NCBI GenBank assembly: GCA_041389885.1
Contig: JAWKRB010000039.1
Location: 5,009 to 69,008, forward strand
Source of the DNA: JAWKRB01 sp041389885
Lineage (GTDB): Bacteria; Myxococcota_A; Polyangia; Polyangiales; Ga0077539
Direction: 5' to 3'
Length of the DNA stretch: 64,000 nt
The notes under the pieces were generated by a model. The model searched no databases. It saw nothing but the letters and a program-made list of their open reading frames with translations, and was not told the DNA's origin. Every line of letters begins with the position of its first letter. The stretch's first letter is position 1. This document shows, piece by piece, positions 26,419-36,281 of this stretch. The translations under genes were made by a program, and so were the position numbers.

Positions 26419-28235
26419 GCCCCGCGCTCCTTCCACACCAGCGAGCCGTTCACCGCGAGGGCGGCCATGTCGGTGCGGGCGAACATCGCCAGCGCCTCGA
26501 CCGTCGTCGCGACGATGGGGTACCCGCTGGGGTTGAACGAGGTGTTGATCAGCGCCGCGGTCCCGCTCAGCCGGCCGAAGGCCGTGAGCACCGCGTGGAG
26601 CCCCGGGTTGTCGTCGGCGCCGCACACCTGCGCGCGGGTGGTCCCGTCGACGTGGAGCCCGCAGCGCACGCGCCCGCGCGCCTCGTCGCGCACGCGCACC
26701 GCGTACTGCATCCACCGCGCGTCGGGCCGCGGGCCGTCGCCGAAATCGAGCACCGCGTCGGCCTCCTCGCGCGCGACCGCGAGCGCGTACGGGCGGTACG
26801 CGGCGCGCTCCTTCACCGCGCGGCTGAGCCTCGTCGCGACGGCGACGTCGTCGGCGCGCGCGAGGATCGAGCGGTTGCCCAGCGCCCGCGGGCCCAGCTC
26901 GGCGCGGCCCTGAAACCACCCCACGACCTCGCCCGCGAAGAGCCTGCGCGCGACCTCCTCGGCGAGCGCGTCGGGCTCGAGGCGCGCGCGCCGCCAGCGC
27001 ACGCCCGCGACGCGCTCGGCGCCGGGCTTGAGGTAGGGCAGCGCGTGGTCGGGCTTCACGTGCTCGATGAGCTCGAGGTCGTCGCCCTCGTCGACGCGGG
27101 GGCCTACGTAGGGGCCGTAGCGCGCGACGGTCACGGGCTCCCTGGCGCGCAGGGCGGAGACGTAGAGGGCGGCGCCCACGCTGGTCCCGCCGTCGCCGGG
27201 GTCGGGGGGGATGAAGACCTCGCGAAAGCCCCCCTCGCGCACGACGCGGGCGTTGAGCACGCAGTTGAGGGCCACGCCCCCGGCCATGCACAGCCGCTCC
27301 GACGGGACCCGCGCGCGCAGCGTCGCGCACAGCCCCAGCGCGCGCTCCTCGAGCACGAGCTGCACGCTCGCGGCGACGTCGGCGTAGCGCTGGTGGTCCT
27401 CGCTCACGGCGCCGCCCTCGCCGAAGCACGCGAAGGGGAGGGGAGAGCCGGGGGCGCGCGCCGCGCCGAAGCGCTCGATGAAGCGCTCGGTCACGGGGCC
27501 CTGGTAGAAGCGCTGAAAATTGAAGTACGCGGGGTCGACCGCGTAGCCCGCCTCGGGGTCTTCAGGGATCACCTCGCGAAAGGCCTCGGCGTAGATCGGC
27601 CGACCGAAGGCCGCGAGGGCCATGGTGCTGCACTCGCTGTCGTTGGGCGAGAAGCCCAGCCACGCGGTCACCGCGGAGTACACGAGGCCCAGCGAGTTCG
27701 GGTACGCGACCTCGAGCACGCGCTCGATCACCGGGCGGCCGTCGACGTAGCGCGCGGCGTAGAGGGCCGAGCACGCCCAGTCGCCCACGGCGTCGAGCAC
27801 GAGCACCGCGGCGTCGTCGAAGCCCGAGCCCATGAAGGCCTGCACCGCGTGGCTGAAGTGATGGCCCAGATAACTCACCCGCTCGAGGGGCACGTCGAGA
27901 CGTCCCGCGAGGGAGCCCAGCGCCCAGAGCTTGCGCCCGAGCCAGGCCTTCATCGCGTTGACGAACTCGCTGCGCGAGCGGGGGTACGGCGCCATCGCGG
28001 CGCAGAGCACGCGGGAGAACTTCGCGTGCGGGTCCTCGTGAAAGACCACCTCGTCGAGGTCGGCGACGGTGAGTCCCGCGTCGGCGAGGGCGCGCTCGAT
28101 CGCGAAGGCCGGAAAGTTCGCGTCGTGCTTCTGCCGCGTCTCGCGCTCCTCGGCGCAGGCCGCCCGCACCTCGCCGTCGACCGCCACGCACGCCGACGCG
28201 TCGTGGTAGCCGTAAGACACCCCGAGGACCTTCAC
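26415..28235 (-). CDS. O-carbamoyltransferase (NodU/CmcH/TobZ family)
   Basis: 606 residues, the full family length. The N-terminal Kae1/YgjD-like domain begins MKVLGVSYGYHDASACVAVD with AACAEERETRQKHD, contains the metal-binding His motif LGHHFSHA, the VLDAVGDW strand and GLVYSAVTAWLGF, and continues with AGGVALNCVLN. The C-terminal YrdC-like domain includes FQGRAELGPRALGNRSIL. The enzyme makes carbamoyl-adenylate from carbamoyl phosphate and ATP and passes the carbamoyl group to a hydroxyl of a natural product or sugar. The GTG start at 28235 follows directly on the stop of the diiron gene, and the stop overlaps DUF5989. No sugar or polyketide pathway is adjacent, so the acceptor may be a lipid alcohol made by the UbiA and diiron proteins. 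Confidence 0.93.
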   Translation of the reverse strand: MKVLGVSYGYHDASACVAVDGEVRAACAEERETRQKHDANFPAFAIERALADAGLTVADLDEVVFHEDPHAKFSRVLCAAMAPYPRSRSEFVNAMKAWLGRKLWALGSLAGRLDVPLERVSYLGHHFSHAVQAFMGSGFDDAAVLVLDAVGDWACSALYAARYVDGRPVIERVLEVAYPNSLGLVYSAVTAWLGFSPNDSECSTMALAAFGRPIYAEAFREVIPEDPEAGYAVDPAYFNFQRFYQGPVTERFIERFGAARAPGSPLPFACFGEGGAVSEDHQRYADVAASVQLVLEERALGLCATLRARVPSERLCMAGGVALNCVLNARVVREGGFREVFIPPDPGDGGTSVGAALYVSALRAREPVTVARYGPYVGPRVDEGDDLELIEHVKPDHALPYLKPGAERVAGVRWRRARLEPDALAEEVARRLFAGEVVGWFQGRAELGPRALGNRSILARADDVAVATRLSRAVKERAAYRPYALAVAREEADAVLDFGDGPRPDARWMQYAVRVRDEARGRVRCGLHVDGTTRAQVCGADDNPGLHAVLTAFGRLSGTAALINTSFNPSGYPIVATTVEALAMFARTDMAALAVNGSLVWKERGA

Positions 28236-28928
28236 TCACAGCCTCTTGAGCTGGTTGTTGTCGTGCGCCACCACGCGCCGCCGCAGCCGCGCCCGCGCGG
28301 CGCCCGCGACGAAGGGCCCCGCGAGCCAGTACGCCGCGCTGAGCAGCGCCACGGCCACGGCGTTCACCGCCCGCTTGCCCGCGCGCAGCCACGCGTCCCA
28401 GGCCCGCGCGAGGCGCACGTCGCGCTGCGCCGCAGCGGCTTCGCTCGCGGTCGCGCCCATGCGCAGGAGCATCGCCTGGGTGAGGTGCACGTGGCCCTCC
28501 TCGTCCTTCACGATGCGGCGCAGCGAGTCGCGCAGGGGGCCGTCCTCGAGGGCGTCGGCGAGGAGCTTGAAGCGCGCGGTGGCGTCGTCTTCGCCCACGT
28601 TCACGTAGGCCATGGCGCGCCAGCCGGCGTCGTCTCCGGCGGGGTAGAGGTCGCGGCGCTCGTAGTGCCTCGCGGCGAAGGGCGCGCGGGCGTAGGCCGG
28701 GTAGATCGCCGCGAACTCGTCGGCGTGGCTCTCCTCCTCCAGGGAGTGCGTGAACATCTCGGCCCGCTGCTTCGGGTCGCGCACGGCGCGCATGCCCCGG
28801 CGGAGGTGCCACACGCCGTCGGCCTCGGTGGCCTGAAAGCCCCGCACGGCCTCGGCCACGGCGGCGGGCGAGCGCCAGAGAAAACGCACCGTCAGCCGCA
28901 CCGTCAGCCGTTCGATCAGCCCAGACAT
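28236..28928 (-). CDS. Membrane-linked ferritin-like diiron protein
   Basis: 230 residues. Acidic and His residues of a diiron four-helix bundle are visible: FTHSLEEESHADEF near residues 60-73, a middle GEDDATARFK helix, and VKDEEGHVHLTQAM near 145. The C-terminal 60 residues hold a hydrophobic helix pair (VNAVAVALLSAAYWLAGPFV) followed by an Arg-rich end, so it is probably membrane-associated on the cytoplasmic side. Relatives include ferritin-like oxygenases and rubrerythrin-like reductases; an oxygenase or hydroxylase acting on a membrane lipid is my inference. ATG 28928 was chosen; ATG 28943 is in frame. The stop abuts the carbamoyltransferase GTG without any gap. Confidence 0.7.
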   Translation of the reverse strand: MSGLIERLTVRLTVRFLWRSPAAVAEAVRGFQATEADGVWHLRRGMRAVRDPKQRAEMFTHSLEEESHADEFAAIYPAYARAPFAARHYERRDLYPAGDDAGWRAMAYVNVGEDDATARFKLLADALEDGPLRDSLRRIVKDEEGHVHLTQAMLLRMGATASEAAAAQRDVRLARAWDAWLRAGKRAVNAVAVALLSAAYWLAGPFVAGAARARLRRRVVAHDNNQLKRL

Positions 28929-28966
28929 CCGTGGACCCTCCATCGTAGGGACCTTTGCCCCACGCG

Positions 28967-29800
28967 TCACGCGCGGGCCGCGAGGAACACCGCGGCGCCC
29001 GCGACGGCGGCGGCCCCGCGGTGCGCGCGCCGGGCGAGGGAGGGCGGCCAACGCCGCAGCAGCGCGACCGGCGCGAGGAGCGAGCACGCCAGCACCAGCC
29101 CGAAGAGCGCCGCCCCTGGCGCTCCCCGCGTGGCCGCGACGAGCCCGCAGAGCGCCGCGAGGGCGCACCCCAGGGCCACCGCCGCGCTGCCCCGCGCGCC
29201 GAGCACGGAGAAGGTCGTGCGCAGGCCTCCGAGGCGGTCTTCTTCGAGGTCGGCGCTCTCGTGGAGGAGCTGGTTCTGCACGAGCAGCCCCGCGAAGGCG
29301 AGGGCCAGGGGGAGCACCCCGGCGGCCTCGCGCGCGCCCTCGGCGGCGACGAAGAGCAGCGGGCCGAAGCTGCTCACGTTGAGCGCCGTGCCCACGAAGG
29401 GGCGGGCCTTGAGCCGCGGCCCCGCGGAGTACCCCCAGCCGCTGACGAGGCTCACCGAGGCCGCGAGGAGCGCCCAGGGCGACACCGCCGCCGCGGCGAG
29501 GGCCGCGAGGGCGAGGGCCGCGAGGGCGCCGCGGTGAGGGGCCGGGGCCTCGCGGGTGAGGGGGTTCTTCTCGGGGTCGAGGTCCATGTCCCGGTCGGCG
29601 ACGGCGTTGAGGAGGTACCCGAAGGCCAGCACCGCCGCCGCCGCGACGGCGCCGCGCAGCAGCGAGGGGAGCGCGTGCGACCACCCCCGTGACCACGCCA
29701 CCCCCGCCGCGGGGAGCGGGAGAAAGTGCAGCCACTGCCCCGCGCGAACCCGGCGGATCCACGCGCGCGCGGCGGCCGTGCGGGAGCCCGGCGCCGTCAA
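28967..29800 (-). CDS. UbiA-family prenyltransferase
   Basis: 277 residues, about eight hydrophobic helices. The first Asp-rich motif is NAVADRDMD (Asn65, Asp69, Asp73), followed by DPEKNPLTREAP as in UbiA enzymes, and the second is DLEED (Asp184 and Asp188) in HESADLEEDRLGGLRT. These bind Mg-pyrophosphate of a prenyl donor. UbiA enzymes prenylate aromatic acids, hemes, chlorophyllides, glycerol phosphate or ribose phosphate. The start is best placed at TTG 29800, which overlaps the stop of the JmjC gene (TTGA); no ATG or GTG lies near. The diiron gene follows after 38 bp. The acceptor is not evident; 4-hydroxybenzoate-type use in ubiquinone synthesis is unlikely in this gene setting. Confidence 0.85.
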   Translation of the reverse strand: MTAPGSRTAAARAWIRRVRAGQWLHFLPLPAAGVAWSRGWSHALPSLLRGAVAAAAVLAFGYLLNAVADRDMDLDPEKNPLTREAPAPHRGALAALALAALAAAAVSPWALLAASVSLVSGWGYSAGPRLKARPFVGTALNVSSFGPLLFVAAEGAREAAGVLPLALAFAGLLVQNQLLHESADLEEDRLGGLRTTFSVLGARGSAAVALGCALAALCGLVAATRGAPGAALFGLVLACSLLAPVALLRRWPPSLARRAHRGAAAVAGAAVFLAARA

Positions 29801-30600
29801 CGGTTGAGCCCGAGGGCGCCCTTGAGCGCGTTGGCCGCGGCGACCGCCGTCGAGAGCGCGCCCCAGGCGAAGAAGGTGTTCACCGCGACGCTCGGCGCCT
29901 CGGTGCGCACGTGGTGCCACCACCGGCTCGGGAGCAGCAGGGTCTCGCCCTCGCCCACCTCCAGCACCGTCGGGCGCACCCGCGCGAAGCGGGGAAAGCG
30001 CGCGAGGTCGGGCGCCTCGGGGTCGACGCGGGCGCCGTTGGGGACCGAGCTCCACGGGGCGCACGGGTAGACGTCGCGGTCGTGGGCGGGGGGCGCGAGC
30101 CAGAAGCGCTTGCGCCCCTCGATCACGGTGTGGGCGTTGTGCGCGAGGTCGCGGTGCAGCGCCGAGAGGGTGCCCGGCGCGCCCACCCAGAGCTTCGTGA
30201 CCCGCCACGGCGCGGGGGCGTAGACCTCGGCCACGGGGAGCAGATCCCTCAGCGCCGCAGGGAGATCGCTCTCGCTCGCGGCGACGTACCCCGACGACTC
30301 CCCCGCGAGCACGGCGCGCGCGAAGGCCCCGAGGGGCGCGCGCGCGGTGCGCAGCCCGCGCCTCGGGTCGAGCACCACCCGTCCCCCGCGCACGGGCGCG
30401 ACGGGCGCGAGGACCCCGGGGTCGAGGGCGGCGAGGGCCTCGAGGCGCAGCGCGGCGGCGCGCGCGGGGGAGACGAGCCCTCGCACCACCCGCGGGCCCT
30501 CGCGGAGCATCGCCTCGAGCTCGGCGCGGTCGCGCGGGGGCGCCGCCGGGCTTGTACCTTCCGCGTCGCCTTGCGAGAGTGAGCGCCGCAGCACGCGCAT
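29797..30600 (-). CDS. JmjC/cupin-8-like Fe(II)/2-oxoglutarate oxygenase, minus-strand copy
   Basis: 267 residues. The HxD metal motif is His149-Asp151 in LSALHRDLAHN, followed by EGRKRFWLAPP (Lys164 near the 2-oxoglutarate site) and the distal metal His in SRWWHHV (His229 or His230). Residues around PDLARFPRFARV and VEVGE-like strands fit the double-stranded beta helix. Enzymes of this type hydroxylate proteins or small molecules. It is the first gene of the minus-strand cluster, its stop overlapping the UbiA start. Its ATG (30598-30600) overlaps by two bases the ATG of the divergent paralogue at 30599; an alternative start at Met31 would leave about 90 bp for a promoter. Confidence 0.8.
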   Translation of the reverse strand: MRVLRRSLSQGDAEGTSPAAPPRDRAELEAMLREGPRVVRGLVSPARAAALRLEALAALDPGVLAPVAPVRGGRVVLDPRRGLRTARAPLGAFARAVLAGESSGYVAASESDLPAALRDLLPVAEVYAPAPWRVTKLWVGAPGTLSALHRDLAHNAHTVIEGRKRFWLAPPAHDRDVYPCAPWSSVPNGARVDPEAPDLARFPRFARVRPTVLEVGEGETLLLPSRWWHHVRTEAPSVAVNTFFAWGALSTAVAAANALKGALGLNR

Positions 30601-31390
30601 GGGCTATCACCCGTCAGAAAGCGTTGTCCAGCGGCTCGACCGCCCCGACGCACGCACGTTCGCCCGTCGCTGCGTCGACGCGGGGCGGCCGGGGTTGCTG
30701 CGGGGCGTGGTCCCGTCGTGGCCCGCGGCGTCGTGGCGCCTCGACGGGCTCGCGTCGCGGCTGGGCGCGCGGGAGGTGTCTCCCGTGGTGCTCACCGACG
30801 GGCGCTTCGTGGTCGACCTGCGCGAGGGCGTGCGGGTGAAGCCCATGCCCGTCGCGGAGTACCTCGCGCACCTCGCGGCGCCCGGCGCGCCGCCGTACTA
30901 CCTCCGGCTGCCGCTGGAGGGCGACCTCGCGGCGCTCTCGCGCGAGGCGCCGGTGGACGCGTACTGCGTGGGCTCGGTGGCGCAGAAGCGCAACCTCTGG
31001 GTGGGCGCCGCGGGCACCTGCTCGGACCTGCATTTCGACATGACCCACAACCTCGTCGCGCAGATCTCGGGGCGCCGTCGGGTCACGCTCTTCGCCCCCG
31101 ACCAGCGCGTGGCGCTGTACCCGCACCCCCTGCGGAGCCTCAACGCCCACCACAGCCAGGTGCGCCTCGACGCGCCGGACCTCGCGCGCTTTCCTCGCTT
31201 CGCCGAGGCGCGGGGCGAGGCCGTGGCGCTCGAGGCCGGGGAGCTGCTGTTCATCCCCCGCGGGTGGTGGCACCACTTCGAGAGCCTCGCGCCCTCCATC
31301 GCGGTGAACGCGTTCTGGGCGACGCCCGCGCACGTGCCCGCGCTGCTGGCGGCGCGCGCGGCGTGGACCCTCGCGGCCGTGCGCACCTGA
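30599..31390 (+). CDS. JmjC/cupin-8-like Fe(II)/2-oxoglutarate oxygenase, plus-strand copy
   Basis: 263 residues, a paralogue of the divergent gene, sharing the PDLARFPRFA segment, the W-W-H-H motif and overall layout. Metal ligands are His145 and Asp147 in CSDLHFDMTHN and His225 or His226 in RGWWHHF; GRRRVTLFAPDQ follows the first motif. The N-terminus (RTFARRCVDAGRPGLLRGVV) is the standard opening of cupin-8/FIH-like proteins, which supports translation from near 30599. The start codon overlaps that of the divergent copy (CATG), so its promoter must lie inside the neighbouring coding region or the true starts are internal. It converges with the methyltransferase gene, with 6 bp between. Confidence 0.82.
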   Translation: MGYHPSESVVQRLDRPDARTFARRCVDAGRPGLLRGVVPSWPAASWRLDGLASRLGAREVSPVVLTDGRFVVDLREGVRVKPMPVAEYLAHLAAPGAPPYYLRLPLEGDLAALSREAPVDAYCVGSVAQKRNLWVGAAGTCSDLHFDMTHNLVAQISGRRRVTLFAPDQRVALYPHPLRSLNAHHSQVRLDAPDLARFPRFAEARGEAVALEAGELLFIPRGWWHHFESLAPSIAVNAFWATPAHVPALLAARAAWTLAAVRT

Positions 31391-31396
31391 GCGACG

Positions 31397-32713
31397 TCAG
31401 CGACGGCGGAGCACGAGGAGGTACCCCTGGCGCTCGCGCGCGTCGAAGGGCTTCGCCGGCGCCGGGAGGGCTGGGCGGGCGACGAGGTCGAAGCAGGCCG
31501 AGGCCCAGCGGAGCACGGTCTCGCCCTCGGGCTCCGAGGCCGGCAGCGGCGGGAGGTCAGGGCCGCTGCGCCACCCCTTCTCGTGCACGAACTGCTGATA
31601 GAGCACCAGGAGGCCGCCGGGGGAGATCTTCGCGGCGAAGTCTCGCAAGAGCTCCTGTCCTCGGGCCTCGTCCTGCTCGCTGAACAGCCCGACGTTGACC
31701 AGGAGCACGCGGTGGACGCGCTCGCTGATGGGCAGGGGCATCGCGTGGTCGACGTGCATCGGGCGGAGCTGCGAGAGCCCCTCGGACTCTTGCAGCTCGC
31801 GGAGCTTTGCGGCGGCCCAGAGGTCCGCGTCGGTGGCGAAGACCAGGCCCTCGGGGCCCACGGCCTCGGCGAGCTTGCGCGCGAAGTACCCGGCGCCGGC
31901 GCCGACGTCGGCGACCTTCATCCCACGCGCGAGGTCGAGCTGGGTGACGATCTCGCGGGTGATCCACTCCCCGTCGCGCTGCGCGTCGTCGGCGTTGCTC
32001 CACCTGCGCCCCTTGCTCAGCATCCCCTGCTGGAGCCGCGCGAGGGTCAGCTCCGCGGCCGCGATGCGCGCGCGGCGGTGCGAGAGGGCGGCCTCGAGGC
32101 TCCGGGCGACGACGAAGAGCGCGGCGAAGGTCAGCAGCGCGAAGAGGCGGTGCAGGGGGGAGGCGTCTCGCGCGAGGCCCATCGCGAGGTCGGCGACGCA
32201 GAGGAGCAGCAGCAGCGCCGCGAGGGAGGCGCCGAAGGTCCCGCTCCCCTCCGAGAGGCCCTGGCGATCGGGCGCGGCGCGCCGCCGCTCGGTCCACTCC
32301 GCCGCGGCCAGGACCAGCACCGCCGTCGCCCCGAGGGCCGCGAAGAGCAGCGAGAAGCGCGACGCCTGCCACAGGCTCACCCCCACCGCCGCCGCCGACA
32401 CCAGCGCGGCGCTCGCGCCACCGAGGCGAATCGCCGCGCCCCACGGCACGGGGCTCGGCGCGCGTTCGGGGCCCTGGAGGGGCCCACGGCTTCGCCGCAA
32501 CTCCCCCACGGCGCGGAGCAGCCCGATCAGCACCGCCAGGCTCAGCAGCGCGAGCAGCCCCCGCCGCGCGAGGACCCACCCCCTCGCGTCGGCCCAGACC
32601 ACGTTGCCCGCGAGGATCAGCATCGCGACCGCGAGCGCGGCGTCGTACAGCGGGCGTCGACTGAGCCCCACCACCGCGGTGTCTTGGGAACTGAGCGTGG
32701 CGTCGTCGGGCAT
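31397..32713 (-). CDS. Membrane-anchored SAM-dependent methyltransferase
   Basis: 438 residues. The first 200 residues contain about six hydrophobic helices. The C-terminal half is a class I methyltransferase with motif I VADVGAGAGYFARKLAEAVG (near residue 255), an acidic motif II GLVFATDADLWAAAK and a downstream strand HRVLLVNVGLFS. An acidic, Arg-rich linker joins the two parts. ATG 32713 was chosen because upstream codons (residues CDKQAAARGD and similar) do not look coding and no ribosome site is seen there. It lies next to the JmjC and phosphopantetheinyl transferase genes but on the opposite strand, so shared regulation is not shown. Fusion of several membrane helices to a methyltransferase suggests a lipid or quinone-like substrate. 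Confidence 0.72.
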   Translation of the reverse strand: MPDDATLSSQDTAVVGLSRRPLYDAALAVAMLILAGNVVWADARGWVLARRGLLALLSLAVLIGLLRAVGELRRSRGPLQGPERAPSPVPWGAAIRLGGASAALVSAAAVGVSLWQASRFSLLFAALGATAVLVLAAAEWTERRRAAPDRQGLSEGSGTFGASLAALLLLLCVADLAMGLARDASPLHRLFALLTFAALFVVARSLEAALSHRRARIAAAELTLARLQQGMLSKGRRWSNADDAQRDGEWITREIVTQLDLARGMKVADVGAGAGYFARKLAEAVGPEGLVFATDADLWAAAKLRELQESEGLSQLRPMHVDHAMPLPISERVHRVLLVNVGLFSEQDEARGQELLRDFAAKISPGGLLVLYQQFVHEKGWRSGPDLPPLPASEPEGETVLRWASACFDLVARPALPAPAKPFDARERQGYLLVLRRR

Positions 32714-32886
32714 CCGGTCGTACTTCACTCGGTCGTCAGCGGGGCGATCGCCTCGGGCTGCGGCTTGTTTGTCGCACCCCTCCCTGGCCCGACGCAACCG
32801 CTACTTCGAGGCGGGGCTGAAAAGGTCATGGGCTGGCGGCGGCCGCCGCGTCCAGCTCCCTTGACCCGGGGCGGAGAAGGACCAGG

Positions 32887-33648
32887 ATGCATCGGCTCAT
32901 GCCGCTCGACCTCGACGACCACGGCCTCGACCTCTGGCTCCTGCCCACGCCGTCTCCCAGCGACGACGACGAGCGGCGCCGGGGCCTCGCGTGGATGAGC
33001 CCTGACGAGCGCGACCGTCACGCGTCGATCACGCACCCGCAGGCGCGGGACGAGCACCTGCGGGCGCGGCGCCTCGTGCGGGGGGTGCTCTCGCGCTACG
33101 CGGAGGTCGCGCCGTCAGACTGGCGCTTTCGCCGCAACGAGCACGGCCGCCCCTTCGTGGCCGCGCCGTCTCCGTCGGCGCCGCTGCACTTCAACCTCTC
33201 GCACACGCGGGGCCTCGTGGCGATGACGGTGTCTCGCAGCGAGGAGGCGGCCTGCGACGTGGAGTGGCACCCCCGCCGTGGGGACCCGCTCGGGGTGGCG
33301 CATCGGTACTTCGCGCCGGCGGAGCTCCGCGACCTGCGCGCGGTGGCCCCCGAGCGCCAGCGCGCGCGCTTCTTCACCCTCTGGACCCTGAAGGAGTCGT
33401 ACATCAAGGCCCGGTCCATGGGGCTCGCGATCCCCTTGCGGCACTTCTCGTTTCGCGTGGGCGACGACGAGACGCCGCAGGGCGTCGACTTCGCGCCGGG
33501 CTTCGACGACCGGGCCGAGCGGTGGTGGTTCGCGCGGCGAGACCCGACGCCCGAGCACGCGCTCTCTCTGGCCTGGAGCCACCCCACGCGCCCCGCGCCG
33601 TCGCCGACGCTGCGCACGCGCTGGCTCAGCCTCGACGAGCTGGGCTGA
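32887..33648 (+). CDS. 4'-phosphopantetheinyl transferase (Sfp/Gsp type)
   Basis: 253 residues. All three family motifs are present: P1 region LHFNLSHTRGL (residues 100-110), P2 CDVEW with Asp124 and Glu126 binding Mg, and P3 FFTLWTLKESYIKA with Trp166, Lys169, Glu170 and Lys174. The enzyme moves phosphopantetheine from CoA onto carrier proteins of fatty acid, polyketide or peptide synthases. ATG 32887 follows a GGAGAAGGA ribosome site. No carrier protein or synthase lies in this window, so its targets are elsewhere in the genome. The 173 bp between this gene and the start of the divergent methyltransferase gene show no other coding feature. Confidence 0.93.
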   Translation: MHRLMPLDLDDHGLDLWLLPTPSPSDDDERRRGLAWMSPDERDRHASITHPQARDEHLRARRLVRGVLSRYAEVAPSDWRFRRNEHGRPFVAAPSPSAPLHFNLSHTRGLVAMTVSRSEEAACDVEWHPRRGDPLGVAHRYFAPAELRDLRAVAPERQRARFFTLWTLKESYIKARSMGLAIPLRHFSFRVGDDETPQGVDFAPGFDDRAERWWFARRDPTPEHALSLAWSHPTRPAPSPTLRTRWLSLDELG

Positions 33649-33667
33649 AGGGCGACGCCTCGCGGGG

Positions 33668-34896
33668 TCAGCGCGTGACGACGAGGTGCAGCGCGAGGGG
33701 CTCGCCCTCGGCCCGCACGACGACGCCTACTCCCAGCGTTCCGGTGAACACCGCGGAGCGGCGCTCGGCGCGCCACGCGGAGGCGACGCCGATGGCGAGG
33801 GCGTCGGCGCCGTTGGTCAGGGTCGTGGGCCGCCCCGTGACGTCGCGCGTGCCCGACACCGGCAGCAGCGCGGTGCGCTCGGCGAAGGACCACGTCGCGC
33901 TCGCGCCTCCGCCGTCGAGCACGACGAACGCGCCTCCCGCGCGGGTGAAGGCCACCACGCGGGCGGAGACCCTCCGGGCGACGAGCTCGACCTGCGCGGG
34001 CGACGCGTTGGCCTGGTGGGCGATGAACACCGCGTCGGTGCGGTCGACCGAGAGCGCGGCCTCGAGGGCGTCGACGTCGCGCACCCGTTCGAGGGTCGCG
34101 GTGCGCGGGCCCGCCACCGCGCGCACCGCGTCTTCGAGGTTGCGGAGCGCGTCTTCTTCGGCGAACTCCGCGTAGACCACCGCCCGCGTCGAGCTCGCCG
34201 AGGCCAGAAAGGCCGCGTTGCCCACGAGGCGGCTCTGGTCGGGTCGAGTGGCCGCGAGGTCGTGTCCGATGAGCACGAGGTGACCGACGCGTCCGTCTCG
34301 GCACACGCCGCCGTTGCAGAGGCCCGTGGGGCACGCCACCCCGCACGCGCCGCAGTTCATCGGGTCGCTCTGCGGGTCGACGCACGCGCCGTCGCAACGG
34401 ATCCTCCCGTCGCCGCACACCACGCTGCACGCGCCGCCCACGCAGAACGCGCCCGCGACGCAGGCCCGCCCGCAGTCGCCGCAGTTCATGGGGTCGGCGG
34501 TGAGGTTTACGCAGCGCCCGTCGCAGGCGCGCTCGGGCGGCGCGCAGGGGCGCCCCGCGTCGGGGTCGGCCGCGTCGAGGGTCGCGTCGGGGGATGTCGC
34601 GTCGGGGGTCGTCGCGTCGAGGGTCGGCGCGTCGGCGGTCGTCGCGTCGGTCGCGTCGAGGGCCGCGTCGGCGGTCGTCGCGTCGGTCGCGTCGAGGGTC
34701 GCGTCGGTCGCGTCGGTCGCGTCGGTCGCGTCGGTCGCGTCGTCCTTCGCGACGTCGGCCCCGGCGTCGATCGCGCTGTCGTGCGACGAGCCGGCGTCGC
34801 AGGCGCCGGGGGAGGGGATCCACCCGTCGTCGCAGCGCCCGCCCACGAGGCGACCGCAGCCCGCGAGGGCGGTCAGCAGCAGGAGCGCGCGCGCGT

Positions 34897-34900
<4 letters not shown>
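33668..34900 (-). CDS. Lipoprotein with DAT-repeat linker, Cys-rich motifs and C-terminal beta domain
   Basis: 410 residues. MNARALLLLTALAGC is a short lipoprotein signal with Cys15. Residues 45-110 are a low-complexity Asp-Ala-Thr linker (ATDATDATDAT and variants). Residues 120-190 hold two copies of a Cys-rich module, CDGRCVNLTADPMNCGDCGRAC and a second with CDGACVDPQSDPMNCGACG, common in myxobacterial surface proteins. The last 200 residues form a globular part of unknown function, with HLVLIGHDLAATRPDQSRLVGN and ending in a beta-rich region. Its ATG overlaps the stop of the upstream OmpA gene (ATGA), so it probably works with that protein at the outer membrane. No enzyme motif is visible. 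Confidence 0.7.
34563..34745 (-). repeat. 9-bp minisatellite encoding the DAT linker
   Basis: Nine-base periodic repeats dominated by gcgtcggtc and gcgtcgagg on the plus strand, most regular at about 34701-34745. On the coding strand the unit gives Asp-Ala-Thr or close variants. Unit length is a multiple of three, so copy-number changes alter linker length without breaking the frame. Confidence 0.85.
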
Positions 34901-36219
<1,319 letters not shown>

Positions 36220-36281
36220 GTCGGCGCAGCGTGTCGGTCGGCGGCGCGGCGCGTCAAAGAAAGCGCAGGGGGGTGAGGGCC

